A stretch of 64,000 nucleotides of DNA from WHSW01 sp963821345 (GTDB lineage: Bacteria; Actinomycetota; Thermoleophilia; Solirubrobacterales; 70-9), in contig CAWGDM010000012.1 of the NCBI GenBank assembly GCA_963821345.1, positions 434,001 to 498,000 of the forward strand, written 5' to 3'. Positions within the stretch are counted from its first letter, which is position 1, and every line of letters begins with the position of its first letter. The notes below the pieces were generated by a model. The model ran no database searches. It had not been told where the DNA came from and saw nothing but the letters and a program-made list of their open reading frames with translations. Made by a program: the position numbers and the translations under genes. Below are positions 25,444 through 33,550 of this stretch, in pieces.

Positions 25444-26453
25444 CTCTCCCTGGAGAGGGCGCTGGCGACGTCGAGGATCATGTCCTCCTGACCCGTCACC
25501 GCTTGCCGTTCACCGAGCTCGAGGATGATCCTGCGCGGATCGACGTCGTAGCGCTCGCCGGCGCGGATCGCGTGCAGGAGGAAGCTCGCCGGGACGTTCG
25601 CGTAACCCATCGACGCGGTCAGCCGGTCGACGACGATCGGCCCCGGCATCAGCTCCTTGCGGACGTAGTTGTCGGCCGCGTCCTGGAGCGCGAACAGGTC
25701 GGCCCCGGTCTCGATCCCGAGCCGCTCGAGCACCGCGACCAGCGCCTCGCCCTGGCAGTTGCCGGCGCCGGCGCCCATCCCGGCGAGGGTGACGTCGGCG
25801 ATCGTCGCGCCCTCCTGGATCGCGGCGACGCTGTTGCTGACCGCGAGCGAGAGGTTGTTGTGCTCGTGGATCCCGATCGCGATCTCGTCGTCGAGCGCCT
25901 CGCGAAGCGCTGACACCCGAGCGCGGACGTCGTCCTGAAGGAAGGCGCCGCAGGTGTCGACCAGGTACGCCGCCACGCTCCCCGCGTCGACCACGATCCG
26001 GGCAGCCTCGACGGTCTGCTCGACCGAGCCGATCGAGGCCATGTTGAGGTGGCTGTGAGGGGTCATGCCGAGCGCGCGCGCGAGCCCCAGGTGCTGGATG
26101 CCGATGTCGGCCTCGGTGATCACGGTGGAGACGCGGACGACGGTGGCGCCGGCGTCGTGGGCGGCGCGCAGGTCGTCCTTCGTCCCGATTCCCGGCAGCA
26201 GCGCGACTGCGATCTCCGCCCTCTCGACCACTGCGGCGGCGGCGCCGAGCAGGTCGGCGTCGGAGTGAGCGCCGAACCCGTACTGCCGCGACCCGGCCCC
26301 AAGGCCGTCGCCGTGCCCGACCGCGATCGCCCAGACCCCGGCGTCGTCGAGCATCTTCGCCACCGTCGCCACCTGCTCGGGCGTGTATCGGTGGGCGACG
26401 GAATGCGATCCGTCGCGCATCGTCGTGTCGACGAGCCGGACCCGGTCGCTCAT
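25440..26453 (-). CDS. 4-hydroxy-2-oxovalerate aldolase family (DmpG/MhpE/BphI)
   Basis: 337 residues, full family length. RDG at residues 13-15 with DTTMRDG (9-15) supplies the Mn site and catalytic Arg, GHGDGLG (about 47-53), the metal-binding HEHNN (about 194), and TLAGMGAGAGNCQGEALVA. Minor departures from the consensus are Ser for Gly/Gly-like in NNLSLAVSNS and Cys-Gln for the usual Thr/Ala-Pro. It cleaves 4-hydroxy-2-oxo acids into pyruvate and an aldehyde, channelled to the partner dehydrogenase encoded immediately upstream. No extradiol dioxygenase or hydratase is in the locus, so the feedstock is probably not a catechol. Confidence 0.9.
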   Translation of the reverse strand: MSDRVRLVDTTMRDGSHSVAHRYTPEQVATVAKMLDDAGVWAIAVGHGDGLGAGSRQYGFGAHSDADLLGAAAAVVERAEIAVALLPGIGTKDDLRAAHDAGATVVRVSTVITEADIGIQHLGLARALGMTPHSHLNMASIGSVEQTVEAARIVVDAGSVAAYLVDTCGAFLQDDVRARVSALREALDDEIAIGIHEHNNLSLAVSNSVAAIQEGATIADVTLAGMGAGAGNCQGEALVAVLERLGIETGADLFALQDAADNYVRKELMPGPIVVDRLTASMGYANVPASFLLHAIRAGERYDVDPRRIILELGERQAVTGQEDMILDVASALSRER

Positions 26454-27322
26454 GCGGGCACCTCGTGGGTGGCGTGAAGCTCGGCCACGCGTACGGCGGC
26501 GCTGGTCATGATGTCGAGGTTGCCCGCGTACTCGGGCAGGTAGTCGCCGGCGCCCTCGACCTCGATCAGCACCGTGAGCACGTCGTCGGCGATGTCCGGC
26601 GGCGCGGTCAGCCGGAATCCGGGCACGTAGTCCGAGACCGCGTCGACGACGCCCTCGACGGCCGCGATCACCGCCTCGTGGTCGGCGCCGGGCACGTCGG
26701 CGTAGATCGCGTTGCGCATCAGCACCGGCGGATTCGCCGGGTTCAGCAGCATGATCGCCTTGCCCCGCGCGGCGCCGCCGACCAGCTCCAGCGAACGAGC
26801 GGTCGACTCCGTGAACTCGTCGATATTGGCTCGTGTGCCGGGCCCGGCGGAGCGCGCCGAGATCGTCGAGACGATCTCGGCGTAGGGAACCTCGGTGACC
26901 TCCGAGATCGCGGCGACCAAGGGCACGGTGGCCTGTGCGCCGCAGGTGACCAGGTTGACGTCGGGCGCCTCGCGATGGGCGCCGACGTTGACCGCCGGGA
27001 TCACCGGCGGCCCGAGCGCGGCGGGCGTCAGGTCGACCGAGAGGATGCCGCGCTCGGCGAGCAGCTCTGCGTGCTCGGCATGGGCGGCGGCGGAGGTCGC
27101 GTCGAAGGCGAGGTCGACTTCGCCGACGCGTGAGAGCAGCTCGGCGAGGCCCTCGCTGGAGGTCGCGACCCCGGCCTCAGCCGCGCGCGCGAGCCCCGGG
27201 GAGTCCGGGTCGATGCCGGCCATCCCGACCAGCTCCAGCATCGGGCTGCGCCCGACCTTCGCCATCAGGTCGCTGCCGATGTTTCCCGAGCCAATGATCA
27301 GGACTCGAAGCGGTTCATCCAT
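26450..27322 (-). CDS. Acylating acetaldehyde dehydrogenase (DmpF/MhpF/BphJ)
   Basis: 290 residues. NAD-binding GSGNIG (11-16), catalytic Cys 127 in NLVTCGAQATVP, and the TISARSAGPGTRANIDEFTE segment that contacts the aldolase. It oxidises the aldehyde released by the 4-hydroxy-2-oxo-acid aldolase to acyl-CoA with NAD and CoA. Start and stop overlap both neighbours (eight bases with the flavoenzyme, four with the aldolase), as expected for a channelling complex made in equal amounts. Confidence 0.92.
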   Translation of the reverse strand: MDEPLRVLIIGSGNIGSDLMAKVGRSPMLELVGMAGIDPDSPGLARAAEAGVATSSEGLAELLSRVGEVDLAFDATSAAAHAEHAELLAERGILSVDLTPAALGPPVIPAVNVGAHREAPDVNLVTCGAQATVPLVAAISEVTEVPYAEIVSTISARSAGPGTRANIDEFTESTARSLELVGGAARGKAIMLLNPANPPVLMRNAIYADVPGADHEAVIAAVEGVVDAVSDYVPGFRLTAPPDIADDVLTVLIEVEGAGDYLPEYAGNLDIMTSAAVRVAELHATHEVPA

Positions 27323-28592
27323 GTCCCTTCCTCCTTCGGCGAATTCCCTGCAGGCGCTCGATCCCGAACGGCTCCAGGAGCGCGGGCCGGCGACCGGTGG
27401 TCATGAACTCGGCCATCGCCTGGCCGGCGGGGGCGGCGAGGGTGACGCCCTGCATCGAGTAACCGGTGGCGACGTATGTGTTGGCGAACCTGGTCCGGTC
27501 GAGGACCGGGAGCCCGTCGGGCGTGATCGGGCGCATTCCCGCCCATTCCTGCTCGATCCCGGGCGTCTTGAAGGGCTTGAACGACGTCCGCGCCGCGGTG
27601 ACGATGTCGTTGATCCGCCGGTGGTCGAGGCGCGTGTTGAGGCCACTGAACTCCATTGTCCCGCCGATTCGCATCTGCTCACCGAGCGGCGTGCAGCCGA
27701 CGTGGACGTCGGCGAGCAGGATCGAGTGCTTCGGGATCACGGTCGGCTGGACGAAGAAGCTGTAGCCCTTGCCGGCCTGCATCGGGAAGCGGACGCCGAT
27801 CATCTTCGCCAGCGGCGTCGTCCAGGCGCCGGCGGCGAGCAGGAAGGCGTCGGCGGAGTGGTCGCCGGCGGCGGTGCGGACGGCGCCGACGCGCCCGTTT
27901 GCGACCTCGAACGAGGTCACCTCCGCGTTCTCGACGATCTCGACCCCGTCGCGGCTCAGCGCTGCGGCAAGCCCGGCGGTGAACGAGTCGGGCCGCACAT
28001 GCCAGTGCTGGCGCACCTCGAAGCCCCCGCTGACGTCGTCGGCGAGCGCCGGCTCGAGCTCGTGCAGCTCCGCCTCAGAGAGCAGGTCGTCGGGCAGCTC
28101 ATAGCCGTGGGCACGCATCGGGTGCAGCTTTTCGAGCTCCTCGCGCGCCGTCTCCGGCTTGCGCGCGGCGACCAGCATCCCCTGGCGGTGGAGCTCGAAC
28201 CGGACCCCGTCCTCGCCCATCGCGTCGACGAGGTCGAACACCGGCCGCCCGAGCTCCGCCAGCGCCTCGACGCCGTGCTCGTGGTCGCGTGGGTTGCAGT
28301 AGGTCCAGAACCGCAGCAGCCACGGCGCCAGCGCCGGAAGCTTCGAGAACTGGAAGTAGAGGGCGGAGCTTCGATCGAGCAGCGAGCGCAGTCCGTACCA
28401 GGTGAGGCCGGGCTCGGGCAGCGGGCCGGCCTGAGCGGGGCAGACCCAACCGCCGTTGCCCCAGGAGGCGCCGCTGCCGACGCGATTGGCCTCGAGCAGG
28501 GTGACGTCGACTCCTTGCCGGCGCAGGTAGTAGGCCGAGCAGAGGCCCGCGACGCCGCCGCCCACGACGACGACCGAACCCGGGGCGCTCAC
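27315..28592 (-). CDS. D-amino acid dehydrogenase-like FAD oxidoreductase
   Basis: 425 residues from a GTG whose last bases overlap the Rid gene stop. VVVGGGVAGLCSAYYLRR (about 8-25) is the FAD Rossmann motif, GSGASWGNGGW is the DadA-type loop, and the C-terminal WAGMRPITPDGLPVLDR and GYSMQGVTLAAP segments are characteristic of DadA and glycine-oxidase relatives. It should oxidise a D-amino acid or cyclic imino acid to an imine or 2-oxo acid, passing electrons to quinone. Its place at the head of an operon with a Rid protein and two aldolases suggests it starts the degradation of a hydroxylated amino acid. Confidence 0.88.
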   Translation of the reverse strand: MSAPGSVVVVGGGVAGLCSAYYLRRQGVDVTLLEANRVGSGASWGNGGWVCPAQAGPLPEPGLTWYGLRSLLDRSSALYFQFSKLPALAPWLLRFWTYCNPRDHEHGVEALAELGRPVFDLVDAMGEDGVRFELHRQGMLVAARKPETAREELEKLHPMRAHGYELPDDLLSEAELHELEPALADDVSGGFEVRQHWHVRPDSFTAGLAAALSRDGVEIVENAEVTSFEVANGRVGAVRTAAGDHSADAFLLAAGAWTTPLAKMIGVRFPMQAGKGYSFFVQPTVIPKHSILLADVHVGCTPLGEQMRIGGTMEFSGLNTRLDHRRINDIVTAARTSFKPFKTPGIEQEWAGMRPITPDGLPVLDRTRFANTYVATGYSMQGVTLAAPAGQAMAEFMTTGRRPALLEPFGIERLQGIRRRRKGHG

Positions 28593-29020
28593 GCTGGAAC
28601 CGCCGCCGTCAGCTGGACCTCGACCAGCAGGCCGGACAGCGGCAGCCCGGCGACCACGAGCGTGGTCCGGGCGGGGCGCGGGGGCGGGAACGCGGCCACG
28701 AACTGGTCGTTCCATTCCGCGAACTGTGAGCGGTCGGTGAGCCAGCACTCGACCCGCAGCACGTGTTCGGGGCCGGTCCCGGCGGCGGCGAGCACCGCGA
28801 ACGAGTCCTCGAGCACGATCCGCAGCTGTCCCTCGAAGTCCTCGGCGCGCAGATCGCCCGTTGCCGGGTCGACGGCGGCGCGGCCGGAGAGCAGGAGGAG
28901 GTCTCCCCAGCGCATTGCGTCGGCCATCAAAGGGCCGTCCACGCCCGTCTTTAGGCTTGTGCCCTCGCCGAGTAGTACAGTCTCCCGGGTATGTCGCAGG
29001 TCATCAGGTGGTCTGACCAT
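28589..29020 (-). CDS. Rid-family (YjgF/YER057c/UK114) protein lacking the RidA arginine
   Basis: 143 residues; the Rid core begins near residue 30 (LMADAMRWGDLLLLSGRAAVDP). The catalytic Arg of imine-hydrolysing RidA lies in VARLP before the final strand; here that place reads VAGLPLSG, so Arg is Gly, as in Rid subfamilies not known to hydrolyse imines. The Glu in LVEVQL is kept. The ATG at 29020 overlaps operator-like site B, so the true start may be lower, for example the GTG at 28942. First gene of the seven-gene operon, divergent from the GntR gene. Confidence 0.8.
   Translation of the reverse strand: MVRPPDDLRHTRETVLLGEGTSLKTGVDGPLMADAMRWGDLLLLSGRAAVDPATGDLRAEDFEGQLRIVLEDSFAVLAAAGTGPEHVLRVECWLTDRSQFAEWNDQFVAAFPPPRPARTTLVVAGLPLSGLLVEVQLTAAVPA
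29009..29019. promoter_or_regulatory. Candidate GntR operator B
   Basis: TGGT-CTG-ACCA, a perfect palindrome and an exact fit to the FadR-subfamily pattern TNGT-N3-ACNA. It lies between the operon start and the GntR gene. A direct repeat AGGTCATCAG also occurs at 28998-29007 and 29076-29085, bracketing the divergent promoter region. Confidence 0.6.
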
Positions 29021-29070
29021 AAGAACATGACGGTACCGACTGTCCGCGATTTCGTCAAGCGCGCCGTAAG

Positions 29071-29084
29071 TGGTCAGGTCATCA
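29071..29084. promoter_or_regulatory. Candidate GntR operator C
   Basis: TGGTCAGGTCATCA, 26 bases upstream of the GntR start codon. It matches the reverse strand of site D (TGATCAGGTGATCA) at 12 of 14 positions and site B at 9 of 11, suggesting autoregulation. Confidence 0.5.
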
Positions 29085-29109
29085 GCCCCTCCTCTAACCT
29101 CTGATTTCG

Positions 29110-29838
29110 ATGGAAGGCTCAGCCGCCAAGGTCTCGCTCGAGCCCGCCTCGCGTCGGAAGCTCTCCGAGACGGTCGCCGAGCAGCTGATGGAGGCGTTCC
29201 GCGACCTGCCGCCGGGGACCAAGGTCCCGTCCGAGCGCGAGTTGACCAAGGATCTCGGCGTCGGCCGCTCGACCGTCCGCGAGGCGCTCAACGGGCTCGC
29301 GGTGCTCGGCATGCTCACGATCCGCCACGGCCAGGGCGCGTTCATCGCCGCCGACGCGCCGGCCGAGGCCCAGGCCGACGCGCCGCATTCGGTCCTCACC
29401 GCGGCGCTCGAGCGCGGGGTGACCCGCGAGTACATCGAGGCCCGGCTGCTGGTCGAGGTCGAGGTCACCCGGCTGGCCGCCGAACGGCGCACGGACGAGG
29501 ATCTGCAGCGGATCGAGGCCGCCCTGGCGGTCCAGGACCGGAGCCTGAAGGCGCATGACATGGACGCCACCCTCGGCGTCGCCACTTCGTTCAACGTGCT
29601 GCTCGCCGAGGCCGCCCACAACGAGGTGCTCTCGGCGATGATCCAGGTCTTCGTCGAGCTGATGAAGGAGCGGGGCCCGAAGCTCTACGCGCTGCCGGGC
29701 TTCGGCGACTGGGACCTGGGCGAGCACCGGGGCATCTACGAGGCCGTCCGCGACCAGGACGGCGATCGCGCCGCGCAGCTGATGCGCGAGCACATCCTGC
29801 AACTGGCCGAGCGCTATCGCGAAGCCGGCACCGCCTGA
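29110..29838 (+). CDS. GntR-family regulator, FadR subfamily (FCD domain)
   Basis: 242 residues. The winged helix is at about 15-80, with KVPSERELTKDLGVGRSTVREALNGL-type recognition spread over about residues 37-62. The C-terminal all-helical FCD domain (about 95-230) keeps acidic and His positions of the metal/ligand site (LLVEVEVTRLAA, GEHRGIYEAV), though the usual first His of the FH motif is Asn here. It sits between the catabolic operon and the importer genes, with operator-like palindromes on both sides, so it is very likely their ligand-responsive repressor. Confidence 0.9.
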   Translation: MEGSAAKVSLEPASRRKLSETVAEQLMEAFRDLPPGTKVPSERELTKDLGVGRSTVREALNGLAVLGMLTIRHGQGAFIAADAPAEAQADAPHSVLTAALERGVTREYIEARLLVEVEVTRLAAERRTDEDLQRIEAALAVQDRSLKAHDMDATLGVATSFNVLLAEAAHNEVLSAMIQVFVELMKERGPKLYALPGFGDWDLGEHRGIYEAVRDQDGDRAAQLMREHILQLAERYREAGTA

Positions 29839-29908
29839 CCCGCTCCCGGCGCCGCCCCACGAGCTCTCCCTCGTTTGGGTGCCCCGGTTTCCGCTGTCGG
29901 GTATCTGG

Positions 29909-29925
29909 TATGATCACCTGATCAT
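29909..29925 (+). promoter_or_regulatory. Promoter -10 overlapped by GntR-type operator D
   Basis: The palindrome ATGATCA-CC-TGATCAT (29910-29925) overlaps a good -10 hexamer TATGAT (29909-29914), 45 bases upstream of the importer's first start codon. A bound repressor here would block RNA polymerase. The -35 element is not clear. The sequence is closely related to site C. Confidence 0.55.
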
Positions 29926-29969
29926 TGGATGCACAGACAAGGATTGTCTCGACAGTGGGAGGCGGCTCA

Positions 29970-31601
29970 ATGCGCTCAGTCGGTGTCGGTAGTTCTTCAC
30001 GGTCAATCCGGACCTGGACGCCGAGAGCCGCGGTTTTCGCTGCTCTGCTGATCTTCGGCGTCTTCCTGGCCGCTTGTGGTGGCGGCGGAGACTCGAGCAC
30101 CGATGGTTCCTCGAGCGCCAGCGGCGACCCGGTCACCGGTGGCACGCTGACCTTCGCCCGCTCGCTCGACGCCGAGGCGGGTCTGAACCCGATCAACGCG
30201 CCCAACAACGGCTCGATCTTCACGATCCAGCAGGTCTTCGACCAGCTGGTTGAGGTCGGTGGCGACGACGGCACGGAGATCGTTCCCGGGTTGGCGGAGT
30301 CGTGGGAGCACTCCTCGGACGGTCTCACCTGGACCTTCCACCTCCGGGACGCGCAGTTCTCCAACGGCGATCCGGTCACCCCCGAGGACGTCAAGTTCTC
30401 GATCGAGCGCTTCGCCGATCCGAAGATCAACATCAACTACGCGACCCTCGGCGCCGCGATCGACTCGGTCGACGTCGTCGACGACCACACCGTGCAGATC
30501 AACCTCAACGACCTCGACGGTGCCTTCCTCGACAACATCGCGATGTTCGCGGCGGCGATCGTGCCGCAGAAGGTGGTCGAGCAGGAGGGCGACAAGGCGT
30601 TCGCCGAGGCGCCGATCGGCTCCGGGCCGTTCATGGTCACCGAGTTCAAGCGCGGTCAGGAGACCGTGCTCGAGCGCAACCCGCACTACTGGCGCGAGGG
30701 CGAGCCGTATCTCGACGGCGTCACCTTCAAGTTCGTTCCCGACGCGAACACGCGCACGCTGGAGCTGCGCAACGACGAGGTCGACGTCGCGGACGGCATT
30801 CCCTATAACCAGGTCGAGTCGCTCGACGGCACCGACGGGATCACCGTCGAGGTCGCCGATTCGTTGAAGTGGGACTCGATCTTCCTCAACACGACGCTGA
30901 AGCCGCTCGACGAGGTCGAGGTCCGCCAGGCGCTTGCCTACGCGACGCCGACGGAGCAGATCCTGGACGCGGTCCTGTTCGGCAACGCCGCCGTCGCCAA
31001 CAGCCAGATCCCGCCGGTCAAGTACTGGGACGAGTCGATCGCGCCGTACCCGTACGACCTGACCAAGGCTCAGGACCTGATGGACCAGTCGAGCGTCCCG
31101 GACGGATTCGACCTCGAGCTGCAGATTCCGTCGGGCGACCCGATCGAGAAGCAGACGGCTGAGATCATCAAGGCCGAATGGGCCAAGATCGGCGTCAACG
31201 TCAGCATCGTGCCGAGGGACTTCGGGACGATGTTCGGGGACTGGCTCGCGGGCAAGGGCGGCGAGGCCGCGACGTTCCCCGGCGACGCGCTCTCCAGCGA
31301 CACGCTCTCCGACGACGAGATCGCGGCGCTCATGTACGACCCGAAGGCCGGCCTGAACTCGCTCGGGACCTTCTACGACAACCCGAAGGTCACCCAGCTG
31401 CTCGCCGATGCCAAGGGCACGCTGGACGAGGACCAGCGCGCGTCGGACTTCTCCCAGATCCAGCAGATCGGACAGGACGATGTTCCCGCGGTGCCGCTGT
31501 TCTTCACCAAGTCGGTCACCGGCTACCAGGACAAGGTGCAGAACTTCCAGACCTATCCGATCGGCTGGTGGCCGCTCCGTGAGGTCTGGCTGTCCGAGTA
31601 G
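29970..31601 (+). CDS. ABC transporter substrate-binding lipoprotein (peptide/opine/nickel family 5)
   Basis: 543 residues. The ATG at 29970 is preferred over a TTG at 29925 because GGGAGG lies nine bases before it and because the earlier start falls in the operator. A signal peptide ends in the lipobox GVFLAAC, followed by a Gly/Ser linker, so the mature protein is lipid-anchored outside the membrane. The body is an SBP family 5 fold (LAESWEHSSDGLTWTFHLRD, PVTPEDVKFSIERF). These bind peptides, opines, amino-sugar compounds or metal chelates. First gene of a complete importer. Confidence 0.92.
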   Translation: MRSVGVGSSSRSIRTWTPRAAVFAALLIFGVFLAACGGGGDSSTDGSSSASGDPVTGGTLTFARSLDAEAGLNPINAPNNGSIFTIQQVFDQLVEVGGDDGTEIVPGLAESWEHSSDGLTWTFHLRDAQFSNGDPVTPEDVKFSIERFADPKININYATLGAAIDSVDVVDDHTVQINLNDLDGAFLDNIAMFAAAIVPQKVVEQEGDKAFAEAPIGSGPFMVTEFKRGQETVLERNPHYWREGEPYLDGVTFKFVPDANTRTLELRNDEVDVADGIPYNQVESLDGTDGITVEVADSLKWDSIFLNTTLKPLDEVEVRQALAYATPTEQILDAVLFGNAAVANSQIPPVKYWDESIAPYPYDLTKAQDLMDQSSVPDGFDLELQIPSGDPIEKQTAEIIKAEWAKIGVNVSIVPRDFGTMFGDWLAGKGGEAATFPGDALSSDTLSDDEIAALMYDPKAGLNSLGTFYDNPKVTQLLADAKGTLDEDQRASDFSQIQQIGQDDVPAVPLFFTKSVTGYQDKVQNFQTYPIGWWPLREVWLSE

Positions 31602-31697
31602 CGAGGACGGATTGAGCGACCGCACGCGGATCCGCTCGGACGCTCCTCGGGGCGTCCGGGCGGTTGTCCCTGTCCGGAGCCGTGACCCCGCGGACCA

Positions 31698-32630
31698 TTG
31701 ACCGGGTACATCCTCCGACGCGTCGTCCAGGCGATCCCGGTCCTGATCGGGATCACGCTGGCGTCGTTCCTGCTGATCCACTTCGTCCCCGGCGATCCGG
31801 CGACGATCATCCTCGGAGCGCGGGCGAGTCCCGAGGCGGTCGCGACCCTGAACGCGCAGCTCGGCCTCGATCAGCCGGTGATCACCCAGTACCTGGACTT
31901 CATCACCGGCGCGGCGACGCTCGACTTCGGCGATTCGATCAAGCAGAAGACGGCGATCGGCCCGCTGCTCGGCGACCGGATCCCGGTGACGATGTTCCTG
32001 CTCCTGTACTCGGTCGTGATCGCGATCCTGATCGCCGTCCCGCTCGCGATGCTCTCGGCGCTGCGACGCAATCGCGCCGCCGATCATGCGATCCGGCTGT
32101 TCTCGATGGTCACCTTCGCGATGCCCTCGTTCCTGCTCGGGCTGCTGCTGATCCTCTTCTTCAGCCTCAAGCTCGGCGCGCTGCCGACCTCGGGCTACGG
32201 CGACGGGCTCGTCGGCCACCTGCGCAGCCTGACGCTGCCGGCGCTCACCGTCGGGCTCTACCTCGCCCCGATCCTGCTGCGCACGCTCAGGGTCGGGATC
32301 ATCGAGACCCTGGACACCGAGTTCATCGAGGCCGCCCGCGCCCGCGGGCTGACCGAGCGACGGATCCTGTTCAAGCACGTGCTTCGCAACTCGCTGGTCT
32401 CGACCGTGACCGTCCTCGGCCTCAACATCGGCTTCCTGCTCTCCGGCCTGGTGATCATCGAGAACGTGTTCGCGCTGCCCGGGCTCGGTACCGAGCTCGT
32501 CAACGCCGTGCTAGCCCGCGACTACCCGATGATCCAGGCGCTGACGCTGGTCTTCGGCGTCGCCGTGATCGCGATCAACCTGCTCACCGACCTCGCCTAC
32601 GCGAAGCTCGACCCGAGGGTGCGCCTGTGA
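31698..32630 (+). CDS. ABC transporter permease, DppB/OppB type
   Basis: 310 residues from a TTG start; the first residues TGYILRRVVQAIPVLIGI are the usual beginning of this family. About six transmembrane helices, the periplasmic loop FVPGDPA and the EAA loop EAARARGLTERRILFKHVL that contacts the ATPases. It overlaps the next permease by four bases. Together with the lipoprotein it imports the operon's presumed substrate. Confidence 0.93.
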   Translation: MTGYILRRVVQAIPVLIGITLASFLLIHFVPGDPATIILGARASPEAVATLNAQLGLDQPVITQYLDFITGAATLDFGDSIKQKTAIGPLLGDRIPVTMFLLLYSVVIAILIAVPLAMLSALRRNRAADHAIRLFSMVTFAMPSFLLGLLLILFFSLKLGALPTSGYGDGLVGHLRSLTLPALTVGLYLAPILLRTLRVGIIETLDTEFIEAARARGLTERRILFKHVLRNSLVSTVTVLGLNIGFLLSGLVIIENVFALPGLGTELVNAVLARDYPMIQALTLVFGVAVIAINLLTDLAYAKLDPRVRL

Positions 32631-33550
32631 GCGGCCCGGCGCCCGGCGGCGAGGCGACGCTCGACCCGCGGACCGCGGTCGCCCGCGGCGCCGCCGCGCG
32701 ACTCCGCCGGCGCGCCCGCACCGAGCGACGCTGGGCCGCGCTCACCCTTTGGCTGGGGATCGGGATCGTCGGCTTCCTCGTCTTCGTCTCGGCGGCGGCG
32801 CCGCTGCTCGGCTTCCACAACCCGAACGAGCAGCATCTGCTCGACGCGCTCCAGCCGCCGTCCTGGGATCACCCCTTCGGCACCGACACGCTGGGGCGCG
32901 ACATCCTCACCCGGGTCGTCTACGGCGGGCGGATCGACCTCACCTTCGCCTTCGTGACCACGATCGTCCCGTTTGCGTTCGGGGCCCTGCTCGGGGCGCT
33001 GGCGGGCTATCGCGGCGGCTGGCTCGACACGGTTGTCAGCCGCACCGTCGACATCGTCGTTGCCTTCCCCTTCATCGTCCTGATCCTGGCGATCGTCGCG
33101 ATCACGGGTCCCGGCTTGAAGGGCGCCTACATCGGCGTTTTCGCGGTCGGCTGGGCGCTCTATGCGCGCCTCACCCGGGGCGAGATGCTGGTCGAGCGCG
33201 AGAAGGAGTACATCCTCGCCGCGAAGACGCTCGGCTACTCGACCTTCCGGATCGTCTTCCGCCACGCGCTGCCGAACGTGCTCCGGGCGAGCATCGTCTT
33301 CTCGATGGCCGACATCGTGCTCAACATCCTGCTGCTCTCCTCGCTCTCGTATCTCGGCCTCGGGGCGATCCCGCCGAGCCCTGAGTGGGGCGGCCTGGTC
33401 GCCGAGGGCCAGGACCTGATCCTCACCGACTGGTGGGTCGCCACCCTGCCGGGTCTGGTGATCGTGGTCACCGGCGTCGGCTTCAGCCTGATCGGCGACG
33501 GGATCGCCGATCGGCTGGGCAAGGACTTCACCCTGACCGGGGGCGAGTGA
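32627..33550 (+). CDS. ABC transporter permease, DppC/OppC type
   Basis: 307 residues from a GTG in a GTGA overlap. A long basic N-terminal tail precedes the first helix (about 37-58), then the HPFGTDTLGRDILTRVVYG signature of DppC, about five further helices, and the EAA loop (KEYILAAKTLGYSTFRIVFRH within about 185-205). Second half of the membrane channel. Confidence 0.93.
   Translation: MSGPAPGGEATLDPRTAVARGAAARLRRRARTERRWAALTLWLGIGIVGFLVFVSAAAPLLGFHNPNEQHLLDALQPPSWDHPFGTDTLGRDILTRVVYGGRIDLTFAFVTTIVPFAFGALLGALAGYRGGWLDTVVSRTVDIVVAFPFIVLILAIVAITGPGLKGAYIGVFAVGWALYARLTRGEMLVEREKEYILAAKTLGYSTFRIVFRHALPNVLRASIVFSMADIVLNILLLSSLSYLGLGAIPPSPEWGGLVAEGQDLILTDWWVATLPGLVIVVTGVGFSLIGDGIADRLGKDFTLTGGE

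Noticed and set aside
30003..32378. Very long minus-strand open frame (791 codons) opposite the importer genes
   Set aside because: It is rich in Arg/Asp/Val without domains and mirrors the codon pattern of the ABC genes; a GC-bias shadow.
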